Assembly: GCA_963920575.1 (NCBI GenBank)
Contig: OY986964.1
Span: 30,780,972-30,844,971, forward strand
Direction: 5' to 3'
DNA length: 64,000 nucleotides
Source of the DNA: Narthecium ossifragum
Lineage: Eukaryota; Streptophyta; Magnoliopsida; Dioscoreales; Nartheciaceae
Below the pieces are notes generated by a model. The model had not been told where the DNA came from, did no database searches, and saw only the letters and a program-made list of their open reading frames with translations. A program made the translations under genes and the position numbers. Below, piece after piece: positions 1 through 12,699 of the stretch (positions are counted from its first letter, which is position 1; every line of letters begins with the position of its first letter).

Positions 1-330
1 TGTCATCCAAGATAGTATTATTTTAATATTACTAATATCATACTGTAATAAAAATATTAATATAAGTGGGTCCCACGTGTCACATGTCACGTCATGATTG
101 ATCCACGTCATCTAAAATAGTATTATTTTAATAATAATAATATCATACTGTAATAAAATATTAATATAAGTGGGTCACACATGCCACGTGTCACATCGTG
201 ATTGGGCCACGTCATCCAAAATAATATTATTTTAATATTACTAATATCGTATTGTAATAAAATATTAATATAAATGTGTCCCACATGCCACGTATCACCT
301 CGTGATTGGTCCACATTAATTAATAATTTA
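1..330. repeat. Three tandem copies of a ~105-bp AT-rich repeat
   Basis: Three successive copies begin near 2, 108 and 212. Each contains ATAGTATTATTTTAATA-like DNA, then AATATTAATATAAGTGGG, then a GC-richer tail with CCACGTG-like and GTCACATCGTGATTGG-like words. Copies differ by a few substitutions. The array runs off the left edge of the window, so its full length is unknown. It has no coding potential; the ORF through it is a by-product of low complexity. Confidence 0.8.
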
Positions 331-519
331 ATCATATCTCCACTTCAAGCACCAACCAAACACCAAAACTTAGAAAATCCCAGAAAGTCACTCCCCAGAA
401 AATCACTCCAGTGAAGTCACTCCCAAAAAATCACTCCACTTCAGCTCACTTCTCAGCAACCAAACAGGCCCATATTAGAACAATATCATTTGAGGGTAGT
501 ATAGTCATTTAGGTCATGG

Positions 520-640
520 TGCTTAACCCAGGATAAATTTATCCTCGGTTAACCCCATTACCTAACCCCATTCTTGTTTGGGGATAAATGGGGGGTTAAG
601 GGGGGATAACCCCCCTTAACCCCACACCAAACAGAGGCTA
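520..640. mobile_element. MITE-like element with GGGGTTAA/TTAACCCC arms
   Basis: A short segment rich in TTAACCCC and its reverse complement GGGGTTAA, ending CCAAACAGAGGCT directly at the first LINE codon. The self-complementary TTATCC/GGATAA and AACCCC/GGGGTT words suggest a foldback miniature element. No target-site duplication was securely identified, so the limits are approximate. Confidence 0.45.
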
Positions 641-2395
641 AATGTTAAGTGTCTCAGGGCAAGAGATTTTAATTCACTGGTTGAAGCTGTGCAGTCTAAA
701 TTAACTTCTTGGAATGCAGTGAAGCTTGCTGAAGCTGGGAGGGCCACCTTGGTTCAGTCAGTTTTGCAAGCTTTGCCTTTGTTTGTCATGTCGGCTGTGC
801 CAGTGCATCGTGTTGTTTTGAATCGGATCTCTTTATTGTGTCGTGAATTCCTTTGGCAGGGTAGAAGGGGAAGTATCTCTACTGTGGCTTGGGAAAAGGT
901 GTGCAGACATAAGCTGGAAGGGGGCCTTGGGGTGAGGGACCTCTTTCTTTGGCAGCAAGCTTTGCGTATGAAGAGGGTATCTAGTTTGCTTCAGGATGAC
1001 AGGTCTATTTGGGCTACTGTAGTAAGAGCTAAGTATGGTTTAGTTAGTGGTTTGCCTAAGGTCCAGTCTTCTTCTAGAATGTCTTCTGTGTGGAGATCCA
1101 TGACTGGGGCTGCAAATTTGCTTCGTGGAGGTTTGAAGTGGCAGGTCCATAGGGATAGCCAGATCAGTGTTGTTTTTGACTGGTGGGTACTTGATAGACC
1201 ACTGTCACGTAGCCCTTACCCTATGACTGCTGATGTAAATCTGGAAAAGCTAAAGGTTTGTGATCTTTTTGATGAGATGGGTTGTTGGAATGTTGACCTT
1301 CTCTCTGTTTTGTTTCATCCCTCCCTTGTTGAAGCTATCTTGCTTATTCCTGTTGGGGGGTGTGATGTTGGGCCTAAGTGGATGCATGGTAAGTTGGGGG
1401 TTATTTTTTCTTCTTCTTGTTACCAGTATCTTCAGTCTTTGAACAAAGGAGCAGAGGAGGAGGGTGATTTAGCTAGCTGGTGGAGTATTTGGCATGTGTC
1501 AGCGGGTCCGAGGGCTCGTCAGTTTTTATGGAAGCTTGCCCATGATAAGGTATCTTCTCTTTCTAAACTCCGGGCTCTTAACTTGGTGGATGGTTGTATT
1601 TGCAAGCGTTGTCAGAAGGAGGAGGAGACAATTGATCATGTATTGACTTGTTGTGAGTTTGCTAAAGCAGTGTGGGCTGAGGTGTTTAATAGGATTGGGG
1701 CTTGTGTTCTAGGGTTTAATTTGGATAGCTGTTGGAACTTGCTGAGGAAGTCTGGGAGGGATGAGGCAAATATTATTCTTAAGTCTTCTTTGGCTTATGG
1801 GTTGTGGTCTATTTGGAAGCATAGGTGTAATTTTCTATATGGGGATGAGAGTTTGGATGCCATAGCTACTGCAAGATCCATTTGCTGGCAAGTGAAGGAG
1901 TTTCTTCTTCTTAGGGCTGTACAGAAGTCACCTCAAGTGTGTAATGGCTGGGAGGGTATGAGATTACAAGTGGATGCTTCTTATAATGGAGGAATTGGAT
2001 TGGCCGGTCTGGGTATTGTGTGTTGTGATGATGATGAGGTGGTCCTTAGGGAAGATTCGGATGCTGTGGAGGTGTATTCTGTGGTGCAGGCTGAGCTTCT
2101 TGCAATTTTGAAGGGTTTGAAGGCTTCTAAGGGGCAGCTAGTTGGGAAGTTGAGGATTGAAAGTGATTCCTGCTTTGCTGTAGGTATGGTTAATGGCAGT
2201 GTTCCCTGTGTGAGGCATTGTCAGCAGGTTTTGCAAGAGATTTGGGGCCTTTCTGGTTCCTTTTGTGAGATTTCTTTTGTTCATATTTGTAGAGAGTCCA
2301 ATTTTAGAGCTGATTACTTAGCCCGACAGGCTTGCCTCTTGTCTGAGTTTTTGGAAGGGGAAGAGGCCCCTGGGTTTTCTTTTGAGTCTGTGTAA
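641..2395 (+). pseudogene. 5'-truncated LINE ORF2: RT C-terminus, zf-RVT and RNase H
   Basis: An open frame of about 585 codons, open from about 641 before any ATG. It encodes the C-terminal half of a plant non-LTR (LINE) polyprotein. It begins in the reverse-transcriptase thumb region (SWNAVKLAEAGRATLVQSVL). A zf-RVT zinc-binding segment follows near residues 270-345 (SAGPRARQFLWKLAHDK, then CICKRCQKEEETIDHVLTCC). A terminal RNase H domain follows from about residue 430 (LQVDASYNGG, QAELLAILKGL, IESDS, HICRESNFRADYLAR). The endonuclease and RT catalytic core are missing, as expected from 5' truncation on insertion. The 3' flank has a short A-rich stretch around 2450-2465. The reading frame is free of stops, suggesting a fairly young insertion, but it cannot be autonomous. 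Confidence 0.9.
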
Positions 2396-3611
2396 AATGT
2401 AGTGTGAGTGCCCAGGTTTCTGGGTTGTAGCCGTTTTGGCTTGATTCTTCAAAAAAAGAAGAAGAGGTGATCTCTAAACTAGGATGTGTCAAAATCCTAG
2501 AAAAAAAAAGTATTTGGATTTTCTTGAAGAGGAAAAATAGTATTAGTTAACATATTTTAAAGTGCGGCAATCGTTTTCCAATTCCCACGAGTAGTTTTCC
2601 TTCGATAGAAAATCAGATATCCGAGCCAGAGTCATCAACTAAGTCACTTAAAAAAAAAAAGTTTGTACCTACCACAGATGTCATTTTTAATTAGTGAGGA
2701 GAAAATCGTTTAAGGCTCTGCTTGATATGAAGCCCTTTCTCCCACATTTATCTTCAAACATAAAAAATAATCATTACTATTTTATTCTCATTCCATCTTT
2801 CACCACCACTCTACTTTTTCCTATCCCCATTTTTAACCCCTTAACTCATAAACTAACCCCAAAATCCCTTAACACCCTTAGCCCAGAATAATTCTACAAT
2901 TTCAATTTTCCATGCCATAGATCGCTTCAACGCAATTCATAGCAGAAGCTCTGTCCACTAATACTCAGAACTTGTGGTCTGCTGCCACTTTCCACGGGGA
3001 AATTTTGAAGTACATATTAATGCAATGCAAGGTTTGATGCAAAAGGCATGCCAATCCCATATCCACCAGAGGAACTTGTGTACTGTGGTGTGGTGGATGA
3101 CAATGTCCACATCCCAGGGCATCCCAATCCCTTCATCAATGTTTAAGGCAGGCCCCAAGAAATGTGATGCTCATCAAGAAATGCTAAAAGAGAATAGCTT
3201 ATTGAGGAAATTTCCAACGGGCATTGCAAAATAAAGGGCAATTATTTGCATCAATTATCTAACATCTTGACCAGAAAAGTCCCATCTCATTACAACTTAT
3301 TGGCGGTTCAATGTCCACTCCAGTCTTCCCTACAGCGAAGTAATACTCTGAATTGACTTGCACATTATATATGTACTAACTCGGCGATCTCGATTACATC
3401 TGCATTAAATGCCATTTGAAGATTAACAGCCAGCCAGCCAGCCTTCTTAGCTGGATGCTATGTACATTGCCGCATTTGTATGTTCAAATTAGAGAATGGA
3501 ACATCTCAGCACTAAACCCTTTTGATCCACCCTCTGCTCATCATTGCCTGCAAAGACCCTTCATATTAATCGTTTGCTTCCCATGTTCAATCTATAGAAT
3601 GGCATAAACCT
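2396..3611. other. LINE 3' tail and spacer before the UEV1 stop codon
   Basis: This holds the LINE 3' tail, A-rich stretches, and probable UEV1 3' UTR on the minus strand nearest 3611. A segment at 2720-2890 is rich in AAACC/CCCTTA words resembling small foldback elements. I see no conserved coding sequence; the short ORFs have no recognisable motif. Confidence 0.5.
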
Positions 3612-6600
3612 CTAGTTATAACAGGTGAAAAGTGCAAATGTAATATCAAGACCTTCTGGAGGCTGGTACAGCTTCCTGTTCTGAGGGGAAGTCATTTCCT
3701 TCTTCAAGCTGGTCAGAATGTCCTCCATCATGTACTCCCTCTGCCAATTTGCAAGCATTGGAAACAAACTCGGCTCGACCTGGTAAACCAAATGTTATCG
3801 TATAGAATCATAACAGGATGTAAAGATGACAGAAGAAATTAGAAAGTCCAAGAATACCGCTCCAGTTTCCTGATTTACACAGGTCATGTTTATCCGACTC
3901 TGGAACCGGACAGAAGGTGGGTTGTCTGGATAATCTTTGTCACAGTACAGCTTCAACTGATAAATCCTTCCCTCATGAACAGTCTGAGAGGAAATGATAG
4001 CAACACATTTGTTAGTTTGGATGCCAGAAAGTATTTCTTTATGGATTACTTTCATGGATTAACTCCAGGATAATTCCATATCAGAGAGAACCAGTATCAT
4101 GTAATGCCAAGTTTATCAATTAATGTCTATCAAGAGTGCTAAAACAGACATTTTGAGGACCAATGATCGTTCCAGTCCAAGAGCGCATGTATACGTCATC
4201 AGCATCATCCATTCCATAGCTGACAGTTCCATCACCGATTCCCTTCTCCCCCCTCTCCAGCTCTTCCAGCAATCTAAAGTTTCTTGGAACTGCACAAGAA
4301 CAATCTGCTTAGTCATCCCCACATATATGCACCTTGAATTAGGTGGTGAGCACACGGTCATGCATATGACATCATTTCAAGCATCTGACCAACAGAATGA
4401 CATGCATAGATGATGCAATGGTAGATAGATCCAAAAAGAAAGGAAAGATAGTTTATAATTCCCAGATTTATGCAACCCAGTATCACAAAAAGTAGAATAA
4501 GTCAGGATTACATCCTAGTTAAGTGGATTACATACAGCGATCACATCAATTACTCTCATAGTCGGATCATAAGATTCCACTCGACAGCAGGGACACTGAA
4601 GGTTCGCCAAACCTTACTTCAGTCAGCTGCTAGATGCAGCCACTGTATCATCAAAATATGGTGCAGCTTTTGAAAACAGAACTGCAAGAAACAACTAATC
4701 TCCTTGTTTATGATGCTCGTGGACAATAGAAAAGCATTTTCACAAAGAAGTCGACTTTTATTTCAGCGATAGATTTCCTTTCTTTCACTCTTCTTCTTTC
4801 TTTCCACTTTAGGCAATTAGTTCTATCGCAACACCATTTCCGTTAAAAGTAGTAGGAACTGTGACGCCTTCCAGCTCCAACAGCAACTACTGACACGCAA
4901 TGCAGGACGATAACCATGATTGCTAGCCATCCGTCAATGAAGAGGCACATGCCTTCATCATTTTTAGACAGATCGTGTAAGACAGGATCAACTAAGAGGA
5001 GTATGTAGTTTCAATCGTGCACCGGCCACTTTGTGCAGGGGTTGAACTCTAGTTGGCTTCTCTTATCAATTTGTTACGATAAGGATTGTTGGTGCATGCA
5101 TGCATTTTTTTTTTAACGCGTGTGTGCAGGATATGGAGATGGCGAGGTCATGATCATGGTGGCGAAATGGTAGGTGGACGAGGTGGAAGGGGTAAACTTC
5201 ATCATCTTCAAAGCCTAGGGTGAGGAGCAGTGGCATAGACGCCAGGGATTCTAGTATCAAAATTTGTGCTCTGCCTGACCATCTCCTACCATGTTACATG
5301 CTGCTGCACGGTATGTGCCAACTGTCGGCACGCCTGTCTATGCCAACAACACAGAAGCTGCTAAATACTGTTACATGCTGTTGCACGGTATGCTAAAATA
5401 CTTCTTCAGAAGAACGCATAGTTTCATCACGGAGAAAGATAAACAAGTGGCAAAAAGAAGAACACATTGATGAAGAGAGACGGATAGAGAGAAAGAGGGG
5501 GCAGCAGAGTCGGACTTTGGAGATGATGAAGTAATGATGGATCAGCAGGAACAAAATCAGAGGGAAGGAGTAGGCGGGGAGGGTTTGACTGCGAAGACAT
5601 CAGCATTGCGAGAGGAGAGGAAAGAATTAAAAGGATCGATCCCCGATCGACTGCTTTGGTCTGTAAATGCCTTTTCATAGAAGTCAGTAAATTAGATAGT
5701 TCTACTATAATAGTACATATATAACAAACTTTGGCTGATTTCTTGGTCATTGGATTTGCATCTTTCAGGCCAAAGCTATATTCCATGTGTCTACCTTGAC
5801 ACAATCATATTTGCATGCCAAAATCTTGCACGCAAGGAGAATTACACTCACACATAGAGAGCCGACTGAAATTGCAATCCTATCTACACACCTAGCCTAT
5901 AAATGGAGGGTTGTCGCAAATGTTGACATCTTAGGGTGGCAATACCAAACTGGCCCTGCAGCACATATGAAAATGCTGAAAAAGTGCTACCTCCAGCACT
6001 ATTCAACTTCAAGTAAACACACTTGGGATTATTTACTTAAATAAATCAGCTGATCAATTTCAAATAAAGGTATTTTTTCATTCTCTCATCGAAATGAACA
6101 TCTGCTTTCGATTATCGACATAAAAGACTTGAAATTCCATGTCAGAAAATTTAGTAAGAAATCTAGCTGAGACATATAGCAAGGCCCTACCACTCACATT
6201 TTAACGCAGTTAATTTCCCCAACACAAGCACATTATTGAGGATCCAAATATGTCAATATCTTAAGTTTGAAACTGTAATTATGAAGCTCACTCCAAGCTG
6301 AATGAATTTCGTTGCCAATGTTAAATAAGGTGTCATCGTGCATCCCAGAAGAAAAATTGCTTTCCAAGCATCATCATTCAAAAACGCAGCTCAGGTCATC
6401 AAAGATATTAGCATTGAACCACATTCCAGAGGACAGAGATGAACGAGAGTAATACAGCTGACATAATCTTTGTGACCAATAAGCACCTACAAGTGACGAA
6501 TAGAAGACACCAACTATTCTCAAACCATAGGAAAGTAGTTCATGAAGTCATGGGAGTTGAGAGCAAGGTATCAGATCCTTCGTTTTGCTGGTCCCAAGAA

Positions 6601-8636
6601 AATAACGCCACAATGCTTGTTCTTAACGCATCACTTTCTTAATGCAATGTTAACTTGAGTGCATTATGGACAAAAGAAGAGTCGGACAACTAATAGCAAA
6701 AATCATATCTATACCAACATATAGAGCAAGACTATGGCTTATTCATGTGAAATGGTAGAAAGAACTAGAATACCATCTAAAAACTTGGATTAGCATGAGA
6801 AAAAGGCCTAGATTTTGGTAAGCATTGATGATAACTTGTAGCGTACAAGAAAAATATAGAGAGAGAATAAATGAATCAAGCAAAGCCTCTCAACCAGAAT
6901 ACACCTTTATCGTGTTGCCCAATAACATAAAGTTCATGCCCCGAAGCTTAGAAGGCAACTCTCTAAAACGTTAAGGGTATGTTTGGTTAGGGTGTATAAG
7001 GGTGCGCGATGCACCCTGATACACTGATCGAGTGTTTGGTTCGCGCGTGCATCGGATGAAACATGCATCATAGATGCATTCAGCGCTGAAATCGCGCATC
7101 GTATGAAACGGCCATTTTGGCCATTACACATCGTGAGCTCGTCATCTTCACCGAGCCCCGTACACCCCTGCACCGATGCATTCAGCGCTGAAATCGCGCA
7201 TCGTATGAAACGGCCATTTTGGCCATTACACATCGTGAGCTCGTCATCTTCACCGAGCCCCGTCCACCCCTGCACCGATGCCACTCTTCCAGCTACCGGT
7301 GGTCTCTGTCCAAGCTCCGTCATCGTCGATGTCCTCCGTCCACTCCGGTTGCGGCGCTCCCCGGCGACTCCACACCACCTGACGACTCCGTCCACGAGTT
7401 CCAGCCCCCATCAGAACTCGGCACTGACCCTTCATCATTGACACCGTCTCTCCTAGTTCCCCGGCATCTCCCGAGCTCTTCACCGACAAACCCACTCCAT
7501 TGAGGACTCCACCTCCGACCGGCCTTCCCAACCCCGTCTAGTTTCAGATCCGATCATCTTGTTGATTGGCGACCATTCTCCGGCCGTTTCCAGGTGAGAT
7601 CCACCGACCACCTCCCTTGCTCGCGTCTTCGTCCCCTCCAAAGCACCGCCGCCGCCCCCTCTTGGATCCACCGCCTACGTAGCCCAACGGCTTCATCCGA
7701 CCCGGTGGATCGACTCCCCGGCGTCCCACGACACCTCCTCCCTTGGTCCCGAGCTCCGGCGAGGTACCCTTTCCGCCGATCCTACCTCGGTGGGTTCTCA
7801 ACCGTCTGATCCTCCCTTCGAACTTAAACATGGGATAGGTTGCATCAAATAATCTCAAACGCAAAGCAAACAACAGCATCGAATGGCCGATGCATGCATC
7901 CAACGATCAAGGTGCACCAGCGATTCAAGCAACCAAACGCCCCCTAAGTCATTCTTGTACACTATTCCAATCCCACCTACCAAAACACTGGTATTTAACA
8001 GGCTTAGAAGGCAATTCACTTAAACCATAAGTCAACTATACTACTATCGCAATCCCACCAACCAAAAAACTGGCACTTGACAGTAATACAGAACTACAAG
8101 CAATAAGAAAAACTATGTACAAGAATGAAACAAGAAGCCGAAGGCACGAAGAAAGTACAAGCACGGAACACAACTACCCTAACTAGGACTTAACTAGGAA
8201 GCCACTATTTAGTAGGCTCAAATTGAAGGAGACATAGTTCATACTCATTCATAGAATTCGAACATCTTCACGATGAAGCTCATAGATTGGGTTCTACAAG
8301 CAAAATACCTAATCTATACCATAAAACTAATTGCCTAATTTGACGAAATAGCAATCACCGTATTCTCCTACCATAAAATTGACTCATTCGCATAACTTGA
8401 TGGTATTGGTATTTCCATAACCACATTTACTTGAAGCTTTACCTAAAACGGGAGGCCAAAACCAAGCATTCAGCTCTAAATACTTATAGAGCATTTTTCC
8501 ACCACAAAACCCCTAATAGAAAGCCTCAATAACCCCAGAAATCCCATTCCAAGCACAACTCGACCACCAGAATCACAGAACTAAACAAATTACAAAGAAA
8601 GCACTCACCGACCACGCGAGATCCTTCGGAACCCAT
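3612..8636 (-). CDS. UEV1: Ubiquitin-conjugating enzyme E2 variant (UEV1/MMS2 type)
   Basis: Four coding exons on the minus strand: 8609-8636, 4150-4289, 3858-3983 and 3612-3779. All have GT/AG junctions and compatible phases, giving 153 residues. Exon 1 encodes MGSEGSRVV; exon 2 opens [17 protein letters not shown] and contains [13 protein letters not shown]; exon 3 begins [12 protein letters not shown]; exon 4 has [14 protein letters not shown]. This is a UBC fold without the catalytic Cys: the usual active-site region reads [12 protein letters not shown], as in UEVs. Family knowledge: UEV1/MMS2 pairs with UBC13 to build Lys63-linked ubiquitin chains in DNA-damage tolerance and signalling. 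Intron 1 is unusually long (about 4.3 kb) and contains a transposon. After QPPEG the protein ends [12 protein letters not shown], unlike the CxxM-type tail of some plant UEV1s. A GT lies exactly at that point, so a further downstream exon that I could not find is possible. Confidence 0.93.
6975..7944. mobile_element. PIF/Harbinger-type non-autonomous element in UEV1 intron 1
   Basis: The left end reads GGGTATGTTTGGTTAGGG after TAA at 6972-6974; the right end reads AACCAAACGCCCCC before TAA at 7945-7947. Terminal inverted similarity with a 3-bp TAA duplication is the PIF/Harbinger or Tourist signature. The interior (7260-7800) is GC-rich with several open frames but no recognised domain, and could be captured genic DNA. 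It is spliced out with the intron if UEV1 is functional. Confidence 0.6.
7073..7276. repeat. Two nearly identical 102-bp tandem copies
   Basis: The segment beginning GATGCATTCAGCGCTGAAAT is repeated exactly 102 bp later, differing at about one position (CCCCGTACACC versus CCCCGTCCACC). It lies inside the PIF-type element in UEV1 intron 1 and, given the near identity, arose recently. Confidence 0.9.
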
Positions 8637-8880
8637 GACGCTCGGATCCACCTCCGCTCCTCCTCGCGAGCCGATCGAGGAAGCGGGAACAAGAATGGGA
8701 TCAGAGGGGGAGAAAGAAAGGGCGGAGGATTAACCACCGACGCGGGATTGGGGGATTCGAATCCGAGGGTTGTCCGCTCACCAAGCAAAGCTAAGAGGAG
8801 AGAAGAGAGAGAGAGAGAGAGAGAGGTCGTAGAGAAGCAGGCGAATGGGGGCTTTTATTGCAACTTGAGGACTAGTAGGT
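8637..8880 (-). promoter_or_regulatory. UEV1 5' leader/promoter with GA microsatellite
   Basis: The DNA immediately upstream of the UEV1 start is GC-rich. It includes a GA run at about 8795-8826 on the plus strand (CT on the coding strand), typical of plant 5' UTR and core promoter regions. No TATA box could be assigned with confidence. Confidence 0.5.
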
Positions 8881-9977
8881 GGCGGTGATGACAGCTCAAC
8901 GAGCGAGAGGAGTTGAAGGCTTTGGACTGTACTGGACTGGAATACTCGTAATACACTCTCTCTCTTCCAGATATTATCCTGATAAGGAATCTTGGGTTGG
9001 GACCGTTGGGTTGGACTCCTTTTTATTCACTTTAATTTTAATTTAATTAGTATGATGATTAAAAATAGTGTTTATGATTAAAAATAATTTCATGATTTGA
9101 TGCAATTGGTTCGATTTTCTTTTCTTTTTTTCATAAAGAAAGTATAATATTTATACTCTCATACGAGCATATATATTCTTAATAAATCAAGTAGTTGATA
9201 AAGGTCTTGTTTAAGTAGATGACATAAGTATAGTAGTTGTCTAAGACAAAAGTCCAGGACAAAAATCAACACTTTACTAGGATTAAAAAGTAGTAAAATC
9301 ACTCAAGAATCTCAGACCGAAAGGTCTGCATAGGATGCGGTTTTTATTATCTTAATTGGCTTTAGTTCGGATTAAACCACACTTTACCTTCCTGGACAAA
9401 GGCATTTATGCCAATTATGGATAATCTTTAATTAAACAAAGCAACCAACAAGTAAACAATATGATCAATAATTTAAAAACCCTTTTGCAACAAAAAAAGG
9501 AATATTTTCTCGGTAATGCAAAGGACAAAGAACAGCACATGGAAAGAAAAGAGTAATCCACTCTGAAAAGCCATCCCATCATTTACCAACTTATGTCGAA
9601 TTCCAAATAGTCCGTTGAGAGTAAACTATATTCGATAAAAATATAAAACCATGGATTTCATATCAGTGTAACAGTCCCTGTAGTGTTACTCTTCAATCAT
9701 GGTGCCTTTTCTGTCTCAAAAAAACGCAGTTTTGTGCCAACTGAGTGTCATAGCATCCACGTCAAATTTATGATACATTAGGAATACACAGAAGAACTCA
9801 CCCATTTAGTCATTCAATATGCAGCCCCCAAAAGGCAAGAACAAATGTGCATCTTGATGACCCAATATGAGGAGGACAATTTAGGGCTATGATACTAATC
9901 AAATTTTCTTCTTAATGATCTGATACATCTCCAACACCCATGACACACTAAACCAAAATTTCTCAGGATTACGCTTC
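8881..9977. other. Intergenic DNA between UEV1 and the VAR3/OZ-like gene
   Basis: AT-rich sequence without conserved coding content. The part nearest 9977 is probably the 3' UTR of the zinc-finger gene, possibly with a further non-coding exon, since a GTAATG donor-like site lies just before its stop. No repeat with clear ends was seen. Confidence 0.5.
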
Positions 9978-12699
9978 TTATCTGCTATCATTACCTGTTT
10001 TACATCTGAACCACCCAGCTATGTCATCCTCATCACTAGATTCATCTAGCTCAATGCTACTTCTAAAACTGCGATAACATGAACTGTCAGCAGACTGTTT
10101 AATCGTTCCAACTGAAACTTCTCGACTTCTCTTTGACATCTCTCCTTTCCACCTTTCTTTTGCAAGAGCATCTCGAGAAATAGCACTCGAGCCTCCTACT
10201 ATTGGAAAATTATCAAACTCAAACTCAGAAAATTTACCATCAAAGTCATTAGTGTTGATGTCATCATCATTACAACCTTTATCCTCTTCAGAGCTCCAGA
10301 AATCAGAGTCTTCATCTTCTGTCTTCAGTGGCACAAAATGCTTGGCATTCTTATCATCAGTGTCTCTAACGAATGAGAAACTAGAAGGCTTGGCATTCCT
10401 TAGATTATGATGTTGAGATTCAGCAGTGACATCTTCAGAACTTGATGCCTTTGGCCGTTTCCAGTCACACTTTAGACACACCATGTTTCTCTTAAAATTA
10501 ATATAATTGCACCTGCAAATAATAAGCAAATGAAGAGTTCAGCCGCATAAACAGAGTTCTGCCAGAATATGAGTGCTCCAGTATTCATGAAGAAACCATG
10601 AACTCGAGAATTCAAGATACATGAAGCCCCTTCATCCTCTTATCTGAAGGTTCATGATGATAGAAAATCAATTATCAAACCATGTATTGGATGACTCACG
10701 AGGGACACTCCCACTCCCCGGGATTGAGATGGCGCTGGGGGGGCTTCTCATGACATTGCAGGCATTTTGTATTCTTTGCAAAGTTTAAAAAATTGCACCT
10801 GAAAAGTACAATAAATTGAAGACAACAAGAACATATTTCTAGCAATATGGAGATTGGCATGTTCATCAGCAGCCTTACTTCTCACATATCCAGTCCCCTT
10901 TCTTTAAAGGAAGATGCTCATGTTCTTCTTGCAGTTTTTTAAGCCTTTCTTGGAATAACCCATTGCAGCGTAGGCATTTGACATTCTTAGCAAAGTTCAG
11001 AAAGTTACACCTACCAATACAGAAATGACAGAAAGCATTAGAAAGAATAGTCGGTGCTTTTCGTTTAGAAGGAAAAGATGTGCAAAAAGATACCTAGGAC
11101 AAATCCAATCCCCCTGCTTCATTGGGATATTGATCTGGCCTTTTGGCCTAGCATATCCCACTTTCAGATTTGTAGTAGAGTCAAGTTCCTTGGTGCTCAG
11201 GTCCACCATTTCACTCAGCAACCTTCTAACTGATTCTTTAACATTTTTGCTTACGCATGCCTGGTTCTCCAGTGACCCAGGGGTGACTGCAATTCCATAT
11301 GTCAACAAAATACGCATGACATCAACAGTTCTTCCACCTTCATCCTCACGAGCTTTGACATATGCCCTCTCACAACTTCCCCGCAAATTACATGAGCAGC
11401 AGACCTACCATACAAGGTGTCAGCAATGAGACAGTATATGAGTAACAGTAACATATCCTTGTTAGTTATAAAGGTGAGGCTCTAAATTTCCAAGAAGCAA
11501 TCTTTTCAAAACATACATCTCCTTCCACAATGCCCACATGAGCTCTCAAGCGCTTCCCTGAGTTAACAACTTTCCTGTCCAAACTTGGGCATCCAGATCC
11601 AACAACGACCTGAACGTCTCTTCTTGAGAAAAATCTGCATCAAAGCCACCTGTGGATAAATATTTGTCATCCTCATAGGCACAGGCATAATATACACCAC
11701 CAGAGAACAATAACATGAAGCAGGCCTTATTGCAAGTCTGCATTTTTCCAACAGTACCAGATGGTGTTAATGCAAGTCAGACCCATCGGACCGACCCTCT
11801 TTCCCTCTCCCCGTTTTCTCTCTCTTCCCCATTATTCTCTCTCCATCGAGACCTTCTCTCATGAACCTAATCCTTGGGAAACTATCATCATATGTGCCCT
11901 CTTGGTCAAATAGCAAAAAAACAATACTAAAAGGTAATCAACAAATACAAACCTTCCTTCTATACCATCCAACAAATGGCGTATGAATAATACAAAAATT
12001 ATTAGCTCATTGTTCAAACTAATGGAAACAGGCAATTCAGAATTTAACTAAGAAGAATACATTTCACAGTGTTTGAAACCTGAAGAAACACATCAAGTAG
12101 TGGAGTAAATGGCATCGCATCAAAAAAACAACAAATTCTTCACAATGTTAGTTGAACAAAGTGTCAAAGAACCAATTGAATAAACCATAACTCATCTCCT
12201 CCCCCTCTATACAAGCAGAACTAAATCTAATAACAGCACAATAAAATCCTAAATGGCAATTTCCAAATTGAGCTGAAAGGAAGCCCTTCTCTAACCTGAT
12301 GAGGTCAACACGGTCGCGCGCGAAGTTGAGGCAGGCAGTCCGGATGTGGTTGGAATCCTTCGAACCATTCAGTAAAGAAGAAGAGATCGCGGAGCCATCC
12401 AAGTATCCCTTGGCGAGGAGGCGCTCCATGAGCTCCACCCATTCCGGCCACGGGTGGGTGATCTCCACCGCCTCCGGTCTTCTCCCCCGCTCCGGCTCTT
12501 CCCCTCTCAAAGCGGGCAAGGGTTTCAACCGGGGGCCTTGGATCCCCTCGAGCTCCTCCCGGACAAAGCCGAGCCTGGGATCGAGGTGGTCCTGGGATGG
12601 AAGAGGGGAGGAGTAGGAGAGACGAGTCAAGAGGACGCGAACGAGAGAGCCATGGGCGGGGACGGGATGGAAGGAGAGCCCGCCGCGAATACGATACAT
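9978..12699 (-). CDS. VAR3/OZ-family organelle RanBP2-type zinc-finger protein
   Basis: Six exons on the minus strand: 12296-12699, 11517-11634, 11094-11404, 10879-11010, 10700-10798 and 9978-10512. Phases match and total 532 residues. The N-terminus is Arg/Ser-rich, consistent with organelle targeting. Next comes EITHPWPEWVELMERLLAKG and IRTACLNFARDRVDLIR, then RDVQVVVGSGCP, KVVNSGKRLRAHVG and DEGGRTVDVMRILLTYG, all typical of this family. Three RanBP2-type fingers follow (WxCx2CNF/YxNFx3NxxCLxC), each split across an exon junction after the second Cys: WICPR/CNFLNFAKN, WICEK/CNFLNFAKN and WECPS/CNYINFKRN. The C-terminal 150 residues are acidic and Ser-rich. Family knowledge: VAR3 (OZ1) and relatives act in plastid or mitochondrial C-to-U RNA editing. 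Plastid versus mitochondrial targeting cannot be settled here. A GT near the stop leaves a different C-terminus possible. Confidence 0.92.
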
